34,543 nucleotides of DNA, taken from Gammaproteobacteria bacterium (lineage in GTDB: Bacteria > Pseudomonadota > Gammaproteobacteria > Steroidobacterales > Woeseiaceae). Shown here piece after piece: positions 25,346-34,543 of this stretch (positions are counted from its first letter, which is position 1; the number at the start of each line of letters is the position of its first letter). A program made the translations under genes and the position numbers. The notes below the pieces were generated by a model. The model was not told the origin of the DNA, searched no databases, and saw only the letters and a program-made list of their open reading frames with translations. The stretch is taken from NCBI GenBank assembly GCA_024639825.1, contig JAHEGH010000023.1:7368-41910 (forward strand). Direction: 5' to 3'.

Positions 25346-25416
25346 GGCCGATCGGCCGGATATGATACACAAATCGGCGTTCATCGTTGGGACGTCGATC
25401 AATTTCCGGTTACACT
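25346..25416 (+). promoter_or_regulatory. yrbG/ibaG divergent region with palindrome and candidate promoter
   Basis: The gap between yrbG and ibaG contains a perfect 12-bp palindrome, GGCCGATCGGCC (25346-25357), 12 bp upstream of the yrbG ATG. For ibaG, TTGGGA (25387-25392) and TACACT (25411-25416) are 18 bp apart and could be -35 and -10; TATGAT (25361-25366) is another possible -10. These are by-eye matches only. Confidence 0.3.
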
Positions 25417-25449
25417 GCGCGCCGTTGGAACTACCTGGACCTGCCTGGC

Positions 25450-25698
25450 ATGGACCCTTCTGAAATTGAACAGATGATAAAGACCGGATTCGAGGACGCC
25501 CTCGTCAAGGTTATGAGCGGCGATAATACGCATTTCGAAGCACTCGTCGTGGCCGAGGAGTTCGCAGGCAAGCGCCCGCTGGCACGGCATCAGCTGGTGT
25601 ACAAGTGCCTGGGTTCGCTCGTGGGTAATGAGATTCATGCACTATCGATTAAGGCTCTCACACCGGACGAATGGCGGGCCGCAGGCGGGGGCGCCTGA
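25450..25698 (+). CDS. ibaG: BolA-family protein IbaG
   Basis: The 82-residue protein is the BolA-like IbaG/YrbA, which binds iron-sulfur clusters together with monothiol glutaredoxins and is linked to acid stress in E. coli. It begins MDPSEIEQMIKTGFEDALVKV, contains DNTHFEALVVAEEFAGKRPLARHQLVY, and ends with the conserved NEIHALSIKALTPDEW helix with the family histidine. ATG 25450 fits the family length; no strong ribosome-binding site is seen. It lies 3 bp before murA, the conserved neighbour. Confidence 0.93.
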   Translation: MDPSEIEQMIKTGFEDALVKVMSGDNTHFEALVVAEEFAGKRPLARHQLVYKCLGSLVGNEIHALSIKALTPDEWRAAGGGA

Positions 25699-28026
<2,328 letters not shown>

Positions 28027-28069
28027 GCGAAGTCCTGGAAACTCTCAAATGTCCTTTCTTAGCACCTAG

Positions 28070-28178
28070 CCAATTTCGATTAGCCAAGTGTATAATGCGC
28101 CGTGGTTCCGCACCTAGGTCCGGGGCATCCGTCATCCTGACGGCAAACCGGGTTTGCTGCAAATCTACCAATTTCGAT
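28070..28178 (+). promoter_or_regulatory. petABC promoter and structured leader
   Basis: A perfect -10, TATAAT (28091-28096), lies about 143 bp before the petA start; no good -35 is seen 16-18 bp upstream. Downstream, CCGTCA (28129-28134) pairs with TGACGG (28138-28143) around a 3-base loop, and GCAAACC (28143-28149) pairs with GGTTTGC (28151-28157), giving two adjacent hairpins. The 11-mer CCAATTTCGAT occurs at 28070-28080 and again at 28168-28178, bracketing promoter and hairpins. The long structured leader suggests a regulator-bound or processed RNA, but no known riboswitch class is recognised. Confidence 0.55.
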
Positions 28179-28238
28179 ACAAAGCAAAAAAGCGCTGAAT
28201 TAGGGGCCGCCGCACAGAGCGGCTTATGGGAGTGCCTG

Positions 28239-28826
28239 ATGACCGAAGACGACCTTGATCGCAATAGGCGTCATTTTCTGACCGTTGCAACCTTAGCAAC
28301 CGGAGCCGTAGGCGCTGGTATGGTCGCAATTCCGTTTATCTCGTCACTGAAGCCCAGTGCCCGCGCCCAGGCGCTCGGTGCTCCGGTTGAGGTGCCGCTG
28401 GGTTCGATGCAGCCGGGCGAAATGGTTCGCGTTCTTTGGCGCGGCCGGCTCGTGTTTGTTTTGCGTCGTACCGACGCAATGCTGGCCAGCCTGCCGACTG
28501 TTGCAGGCGAGCTTCGTGACCCGAATTCCGAAGTCGTCGAGCAGCAGCCCGACTACGCAGTGAATGCGACGCGCTCGTTGAAGCCTGAGTTCCTTATCGT
28601 TGAAGGCTCGTGCACCCACCTTGGGTGTGCGCCGCTCGAGGATTTCGAGGTGCGTCCTGCTGAGGGCTGGGGAGGCGGTTTCTTCTGTCCCTGCCACGGT
28701 TCGAAGTTCGATCTGGCAGGACGTGTATTCAAGGGTGTTCCGGCACCGACCAACCTGCGGGTTCCGCCGCACCGATATGTCAGGGACGACCTGATTTTGA
28801 TCGGCCAGGACTCAGGAGCAGCGTAA
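28239..28826 (+). CDS. petA: ubiquinol-cytochrome c reductase, Rieske iron-sulfur subunit
   Basis: This 195-residue protein carries the 2Fe-2S cluster of respiratory complex III. A Tat-type signal anchor (NRRHFLTVATLATGAVGAG, residues 9-27) places the cluster domain in the periplasm. Cluster ligands are seen in CTHLGC (Cys125, His127, with Cys130) and CPCHGS (Cys150, His153, with Cys152), the two disulfide cysteines being 130 and 152. ATG 28239 follows GGGAG and gives the normal short N-terminus; the frame is open further upstream but lies in the leader. Its stop overlaps petB by one base (TAATG). Confidence 0.97.
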   Translation: MTEDDLDRNRRHFLTVATLATGAVGAGMVAIPFISSLKPSARAQALGAPVEVPLGSMQPGEMVRVLWRGRLVFVLRRTDAMLASLPTVAGELRDPNSEVVEQQPDYAVNATRSLKPEFLIVEGSCTHLGCAPLEDFEVRPAEGWGGGFFCPCHGSKFDLAGRVFKGVPAPTNLRVPPHRYVRDDLILIGQDSGAA

Positions 28827-30076
28827 TGGCCAGAATCGAAGCAGAAGTTGGCAAGCCGCAGGGCGGCTTGATGAAGTGGATCGATGATCGCTTCCCGATG
28901 ACGTCTACTCTGAAGTATCACGTCACCGAGTACTACGCGGCAAAGAGCTTTAACTGGTGGTTTGTATTTGGCGTGCTGGCGATGGTCGTTCTCGTCATCC
29001 AGCTGCTCACCGGTATTTTTCTGACGATGAATTACAAGCCGGCGGCGGCAGAAGCCTTTGCCTCGGTCGAGTACATCATGCGCGACGTCGAGTGGGGCTG
29101 GCTCATTCGTTACATGCATTCGACCGGCGCGTCATTCTTCTTCATCGTCGTGTACCTGCACATGTTCCGCGCCATGCTCTACGGCTCCTACAAGAAGCCG
29201 CGCGAGCTGATCTGGCTGATCGGCATGATGATCTTCTTCGTACTCATGGCTGAAGGCTTCGCGGGCTACCTGTTGCCGTGGGGACAGATGTCCTACTGGG
29301 GCGCGCAGGTGATCATCTCGCTGTTTGGTGCGATACCGGTGGTTGGTGACGGGCTTGTCGAGATTATCCGCGGTGACTACTCGATTTCCGATATCACGCT
29401 GAATCGCTTTTTCGCACTGCATGTCATTGTGTTGCCGCTGGCGCTGATTGGCCTCATTTTCGTCCATATCGTGGCGTTGCATGAGGTTGGCTCGAACAAC
29501 CCCGACGGTATTGATATCAAGAAACACAAGGATGAGAACGGCAAGCCGCTGGATGGCGTCGCTTTCCATCCGTACCACACGTCCAAAGATTTGGTAGGCA
29601 TAATTGTCTTCCTGATGATCTTCTCGGCTGTCGTGTTCTTCGCGCCGGATATGGGCGGCATGTTCCTTGAGCATGCAAACTTCGAACCGGCGAATATGAC
29701 CGCGACGCCGGAACACATTGCGCCGGTCTGGTACTACACACCGTACTACGCAATTCTGCGGGCGGTTCCGGACAAGCTCTGGGGCTTCATACTGTTCGCG
29801 ATGGCGGTCGTGTTGCCGGTATTCCTGCCGTGGCTCGATCGTTGCCGTGTGCGGTCAATCCGCTACCGCGGCTGGATGTACAAGACAGCATTGACGGTCT
29901 TCGTTATCACGTTCGTCACGCTGGGATGGCTGGGCTTGCAGGCAGCTACTCCGACGTACGTCCTGCTGGCGCGTATTTTCTCGGTGCTCTACTTCGCGTT
30001 CTTCCTGCTCATGCCATTCTATACGGCCATGGACAAGACGAAGCCGGAACCGGACAGGGTGGTCTACCATGATTAA
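28826..30076 (+). CDS. petB: cytochrome b subunit of the bc1 complex
   Basis: The 416-residue inner-membrane protein has eight or so helices and binds two haems b. The histidine pairs lie in RYMHSTGASFFFIVVYLHMFR and in the FFALHVIVLPLALIGLIFVHIVALHEVGSNNPDG helix. The quinol-oxidation site motif reads PVWY (HIAPVWYYTPYYAILR) rather than mitochondrial PEWY, a variant known in beta- and gammaproteobacteria. It overlaps petA by 1 base and petC by 8 bases, so the three subunits are translated as a unit. Confidence 0.98.
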   Translation: MARIEAEVGKPQGGLMKWIDDRFPMTSTLKYHVTEYYAAKSFNWWFVFGVLAMVVLVIQLLTGIFLTMNYKPAAAEAFASVEYIMRDVEWGWLIRYMHSTGASFFFIVVYLHMFRAMLYGSYKKPRELIWLIGMMIFFVLMAEGFAGYLLPWGQMSYWGAQVIISLFGAIPVVGDGLVEIIRGDYSISDITLNRFFALHVIVLPLALIGLIFVHIVALHEVGSNNPDGIDIKKHKDENGKPLDGVAFHPYHTSKDLVGIIVFLMIFSAVVFFAPDMGGMFLEHANFEPANMTATPEHIAPVWYYTPYYAILRAVPDKLWGFILFAMAVVLPVFLPWLDRCRVRSIRYRGWMYKTALTVFVITFVTLGWLGLQAATPTYVLLARIFSVLYFAFFLLMPFYTAMDKTKPEPDRVVYHD

Positions 30077-30824
30077 ATCTACGGGAATTGCCAGTGTGCT
30101 CGCGCTCGCTGCGTTCTTTGTTGCGCCGCAGGCTTTGGCAGCGGGTGGTCAAGTTCATCTCGAGCCGGCCAACCTGGAGCAGGACAACGCGGCATCATTG
30201 CGGCGCGGGGCGCGTAATTTCATGAATTACTGCTCGGGCTGTCACTCAGCCAAATATGTCCGTTTCAATACGATCGGCAAGGCCCTTGATCTGTCCGAAG
30301 AGCAGCTCATCGATAATTTGATGTTCAACGCGGAGAAGACGTTCGAGACGATTCAGGCGGCGATGCCGGCTGAGGACGCGGCTGTCTGGTATGGTAAGGC
30401 ACCGCCCGACCTGTCACTCATGGCCCGCGCCAAAGGCGCAGACTACGTCTATAACTTCCTGAAAGGGTTTTACCTTGCGGAAGGCAGCCCGACCGGCGTC
30501 GACAACGTTGTGTTGCCCGGTACGAGTATGCCGCACGTATTGTGGGAGTTGCAGGGCTACCAGTCGGCCATATTCGAGACGCATGAAAGCGAAGACGGTT
30601 CCGTAACAAAGACCTTTGCAGGCTTCGAGGAGCTTAGCGCTGGAAGCATGGATGCAGAGGACTATGACGATTTTGTTCGTGACACGGTGAATTTCCTGGC
30701 CTACATCGCCGAGCCGATTCGTTCCGATCGCCGCAAGCTGGGAGTCTGGGTACTGATGTTCCTGATCTTCTTCTACATTCTTGCGGCACAACTTAAGAAA
30801 GCCATATGGAAGGATGTTAAATAA
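30069..30824 (+). CDS. petC: cytochrome c1
   Basis: This 251-residue protein has a signal peptide (residues 1-24, ending in QALA), a haem c motif CSGCH (Cys55, Cys58, His59), the likely axial methionine Met154 in LPGTSMPHVLWELQGYQ, and a C-terminal membrane helix (about 226-243). It passes electrons from the Rieske protein to soluble cytochrome c. The stop overlaps the sspA start (TAATG), so sspA is probably expressed from the same mRNA. Confidence 0.97.
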   Translation: MIKSTGIASVLALAAFFVAPQALAAGGQVHLEPANLEQDNAASLRRGARNFMNYCSGCHSAKYVRFNTIGKALDLSEEQLIDNLMFNAEKTFETIQAAMPAEDAAVWYGKAPPDLSLMARAKGADYVYNFLKGFYLAEGSPTGVDNVVLPGTSMPHVLWELQGYQSAIFETHESEDGSVTKTFAGFEELSAGSMDAEDYDDFVRDTVNFLAYIAEPIRSDRRKLGVWVLMFLIFFYILAAQLKKAIWKDVK

Positions 30825-31453
30825 TGGCGGTAGTAGCGAACAGACGTTCCGTAATGACGCTTTTCTCCCGGCCGACTGATATTCACAGTCACCGGTCACG
30901 CCTTGTACTGGCGGAAAAGAACATCAACATTGAAATCGCCAATATTCCCGGGCCCGAGCTGCCCGAGGACCTAATGGATCTCAATCCTTACCACAGCGTG
31001 CCAACGCTGGTTGATCGTGATCTCACGTTGTACGACTCGCGTGTCATTATCGAGTATCTCGACGAGCGTTTCCCGCATCCGCCGTTGATGCCGGTGGACC
31101 CGGTAACGCGTGCGCAGTTTCGGCTGGCGTTGTTCCGTATCGAAACCGACTGGTACTCGATCGCCGAAGAAGCCGAGAACAGTAACGACGGCAAGCTGGG
31201 CACCAAGGCCCGTAAGCTGCTGCGTGAGAGCATCCTGCAAAGCGCCGAGTTGTTTGGCGCGCGGCCCTACTTCCTGAGCGAGGAGTTCTCGCTCGTGGAT
31301 TGCACGATCGCACCGCTGTTGTGGCGCCTGCCGCGATATGGCGTCGACCTTGGCCCGGATTCCGAGGCGATCGATGCGTATATGAACCGCGTGTTTGCCC
31401 GTCGCTCCTTCCAGCAGAGCCTGACTGAACTGGAACAGGAAATGCGGCTGTAG
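30824..31453 (+). CDS. sspA: stringent starvation protein A
   Basis: The 209-residue protein has the glutathione-transferase fold but acts as an RNA-polymerase-associated regulator in stationary phase. It aligns with E. coli SspA from the start (RRSVMTLFSRPTDIHSHRSRLVLAEK) through LNPYHSVPTLVDRDLTLYDSR, YLDERFPHPPLMPVDP and PYFLSEEFSLVDCTIAPLLWRLP. AAGGA lies 11 bases before the ATG, within the end of petC. The petABC-sspAB order is standard in gammaproteobacteria. Confidence 0.97.
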   Translation: MAVVANRRSVMTLFSRPTDIHSHRSRLVLAEKNINIEIANIPGPELPEDLMDLNPYHSVPTLVDRDLTLYDSRVIIEYLDERFPHPPLMPVDPVTRAQFRLALFRIETDWYSIAEEAENSNDGKLGTKARKLLRESILQSAELFGARPYFLSEEFSLVDCTIAPLLWRLPRYGVDLGPDSEAIDAYMNRVFARRSFQQSLTELEQEMRL

Positions 31454-31516
31454 AAATCTGGCGGGGTTATGTTAGGTCCCGCGCAGCCTGCAATAACCGA
31501 TGGTAAGCTACGGCAA

Positions 31517-31915
31517 ATGACCAACCCCAGCCGCTCAAAACGTCCGTACTTGATTCGCGCCATGCACGAGTGGATGGATGACAATGGACACACGCCACAT
31601 ATCGTTGTCGACACCTCGTTCGACGGCGTTGCGGTGCCCAAGGAACACATCAAGGATGGCAAGATCATCCTGAATATAAGCGAGACCGCGGCGCACAATC
31701 TCAAGCTGACCAACGATGCGGTGAGCTTTCGTGCGCGCTTCGGTGGCGTGCCCTTCGACGTCTGGGCGCCGATTCGATCGGTGCTGGGTATTTACGCGCG
31801 CGAAACCGGGCAGGGCATGATCTTCTCGCACGACGCGGACCAATCCGAACCACCCGAGTTGCATCAGGAAATTGAAGAGACGCGCTCGCGTCCGCACCTG
31901 ACGATCGTCAAGTAA
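31517..31915 (+). CDS. sspB: ClpXP protease specificity factor SspB
   Basis: This 132-residue protein delivers ssrA-tagged proteins to ClpXP. The folded domain shows RPYLIRAMHEWMDDNGHTPHIVVDTSFDGVAVP and DAVSFRARFGGVPFDVWAPI; a flexible linker follows, and the last residues RPHLTIVK match the ClpX-binding tail of E. coli SspB. The linker is shorter than in E. coli. ATG 31517 is preferred over an in-frame ATG at 31469 by homology; the ribosome-binding site is weak. It ends 2 bp before a long palindrome. Confidence 0.94.
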   Translation: MTNPSRSKRPYLIRAMHEWMDDNGHTPHIVVDTSFDGVAVPKEHIKDGKIILNISETAAHNLKLTNDAVSFRARFGGVPFDVWAPIRSVLGIYARETGQGMIFSHDADQSEPPELHQEIEETRSRPHLTIVK

Positions 31916-31917
31916 TT

Positions 31918-31988
31918 GGTACCGGACACCTTATTTCGAGTCTAAAGGTGTCCGGTACCTTTAGACTCGAAATAAGGTGTCCGGTACC
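31918..31988. repeat. 71-bp nested palindrome with three copies of GGTACCGGACACC, copy 2
   Basis: The layout is A-X-A'-X'-A': A is GGTACCGGACACC (31918-31930), X is a 16-mer (31931-31946), A' is the complement of A (31947-31959 and 31976-31988), and X' (31960-31975) is the exact complement of X. The outer arms are therefore 29 bp each with no mismatch, and the loop is itself the 13-mer. The first A can pair with either A', giving a 13-bp hairpin or a 29-bp one. It fills the gap between the convergent sspB and diaA genes and shares its 13-mer with the palindrome at 75-116. It may act as a bidirectional terminator. Confidence 0.92.
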
Positions 31989-31995
31989 GTAGATT

Positions 31996-32983
<988 letters not shown>

Positions 32984-33011
<28 letters not shown>

Positions 33012-34543
33012 GGGGAGTCGTCTGCGGCATCGGGATTTACGATCTGGCCATCCTCACTGATGTCCTGAATTGGGCCACCGATGTCGTTCTGCCTGGGCAA
33101 GGCAATCGCTTCACCGCGCTGGAACTGAGCCCACGCGAGCCGCCGGTGGATGCGGCCGTTGGCGTCGAGGAACAACGTGCCAGTTGCTCCCTCGAGCTCA
33201 TTCATGTTGCCGCCGCGAGCGGCATAGAGCGAGGCAATCAGGTTGTATGCGTCATACCCCATTGCATGCAGACGGGTACGGCGCCTTTCTTCTGGCCAGT
33301 GTTCAGCGAACTGGGCAGGCAGCTGCTCGATCCAGGGTTGTGGATCAATGGTCCATGGCGTATCTGCAAACATCACGCCGTTCAGGTCGGCATTCGAGCG
33401 ACCGTCGAACGAATTGACCGACGATGTCGAGTACACGGGGATATCTCCCGAGTAATGAAACTTGAGCTGCGCCTTTAGCAAGCGGCCAGCGGCGGCGTCG
33501 GTTGCGAGGAAAATGAATTCCGTGTCCTGCCGGCGGCGTGGATCGAACTGCAGCGCACCGCCGATGTTTGCGCGCAGGCGCTGGTAGCGATTCACACTGC
33601 CGGTCAATCCCATCAGGTTTTCGATTTCGTTCGAGAAGTCCTGCTTGCCGGGTGTGTAAGTGCGGTAGTCGAGCAGCGTTCCGCCGAGTCCCTCGAATTC
33701 GGTCGCGAAACTCGTGAGCAGGCGACGGCCCCAGTCATTATTCGGTACCAGAGCGACGCCTCGTTCATGGCCATCATTGAGCGCGCGTTGCGCGGCGGAC
33801 ATTGCCTCGTCTTCGGGTGCCAGGCTGAATTGGTAAAGGCCTGGCGGTGCCAGCGTATCGTCTGACAAATTATTCAGTGTCAGGACAGGAACGGGCACCA
33901 GGATATCGTTAGCCAGTTCAGTGACATTGGATTTGAGCAAGGGGCCAACGACAAATTCGGCACCGTCAGCGACGGCCCTGGCGTACGCGGCGCTGGCGCC
34001 CCCTTCGGCAAGCACATCATAAATTCGGACCGACTGTCGGTCGTCGAGACCGGACGCCGTCGCAAAATAGGCGCCCAGGAAGCCATTTTGAATGGTGCGA
34101 CCCAGCGAAGCGTTGGGTCCCGACAGTGGCAAAAGCAGTGCGATTTGCCGCGGATACTCGAGCAACAGGTGTTCAGGCAAATCGAGATCGCCGAGGATCA
34201 TGATGGCTGGATGGTCTGGGTTTTCGTTGCGCCAGCGCACTACGCCGTTATTCCAGCCCACGCCCTGCTGGCCAGTCGATGCTGCGAGCGAGCCAATCGT
34301 CAGCCAGCCGCGCACGACGGGATCCAGGCTCTGTTCGGCGGCGGACCTCAACACCTGCGGACGGCTGACCAGCAGGCCCTGCCATAGCCGCGCGCGATTA
34401 TCTTCAATACCGCGTCGATCAGTCACCCAGGTTTCGCGTTGCGTCATCAGTTGGACAGCGCGCAAAGGATCCTGCTTCTGTATCCAGGCATCGGCGCGTA
34501 ACGCTTCTACACGCAGTCGATCACGTCGTTGCAAAGGCTGCCG
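32984..34543 (-). CDS. lpoA: penicillin-binding protein activator LpoA (partial)
   Basis: The reading frame is open to the right edge of the window, so the N-terminus, including the expected lipoprotein signal and part of the TPR region, is missing. About 519 residues are visible. The helical N-terminal part is followed by a periplasmic-binding-protein-like LppC domain starting at IALLLPLSGPNASLGRTIQNGF and containing GAEFVVGPLLKSNVTEL, SLAPEDEAMSAAQRA and ALVPNNDWGRRLLTSF. In E. coli LpoA is an outer-membrane lipoprotein that activates PBP1a. It heads the lpoA-yraN-diaA cluster. Confidence 0.93.

Overview
The window is a chromosomal segment of a Gammaproteobacterium with moderately high GC. 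This is inferred from gene content and order: the rpoN-hpf-ptsN-rapZ block joined to the lptBAC-kdsC-kdsD-yrbG block, ibaG-murA, a DegS/AlgW protease, petABC-sspAB, and lpoA-yraN-diaA. The order resembles Pseudomonas and other gammaproteobacteria, but the proteins are diverged enough that I cannot name a genus. A deep-branching marine or soil lineage is a guess only.

Layout. Positions 1-1277 (minus) hold the start of ahcY and all of metK, the methyl cycle. From 1409, tkt, gap and pgk run on the plus strand, followed by an inverted gene for a PhoX/DUF839-family secreted protein, then pyk and a penicillin-acylase-family Ntn hydrolase translationally coupled to pyk. Positions 10989-13026 encode a MoxR AAA+ ATPase and its VWA (CoxE-like) partner. 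Positions 13032-16256 are the least standard part: a MarR regulator with two palindromic operators, an unrecognised 164-residue protein, a small protein with a very acidic tail, a secreted PrxQ/Bcp peroxiredoxin, and a patatin-like lipase. Positions 16249-25334 (minus) are one long envelope and nitrogen-PTS block: yrbG, kdsD, kdsC, lptC, lptA, lptB, rpoN, hpf, ptsN, rapZ, mgtE. Positions 25450-26958 are ibaG-murA, converging on a DegS/AlgW-type periplasmic protease. Positions 28239-31915 are the cytochrome bc1 operon petABC with sspA and sspB. Positions 31996-34543 (minus) are lpoA (cut by the window end), yraN and diaA.

How the genes work together. The kds and lpt genes make Kdo and carry LPS to the outer membrane; murA starts peptidoglycan synthesis and LpoA activates PBP1a; the AlgW/DegS-type protease senses envelope stress. 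RpoN, EIIA-Ntr and RapZ form a nitrogen and envelope regulatory set. Tkt, Gap, Pgk and Pyk are the lower glycolytic and pentose-phosphate trunk. PetABC is respiratory complex III; SspA/SspB act in stringent response and ClpXP delivery.

Most of the window is ordinary housekeeping sequence. I did not find a convincing new multi-gene system. The most unusual signals are two related palindromes built on the 13-mer GGTACCGGACACC (75-116 and 31918-31988). The second can fold in two mutually exclusive ways and lies where many relatives carry the BON-domain gene dolP. Also notable are a symmetric -10 box shared by divergent genes at 14999-15006, a MarR-controlled orphan locus (13032-14350), and a structured petABC leader.
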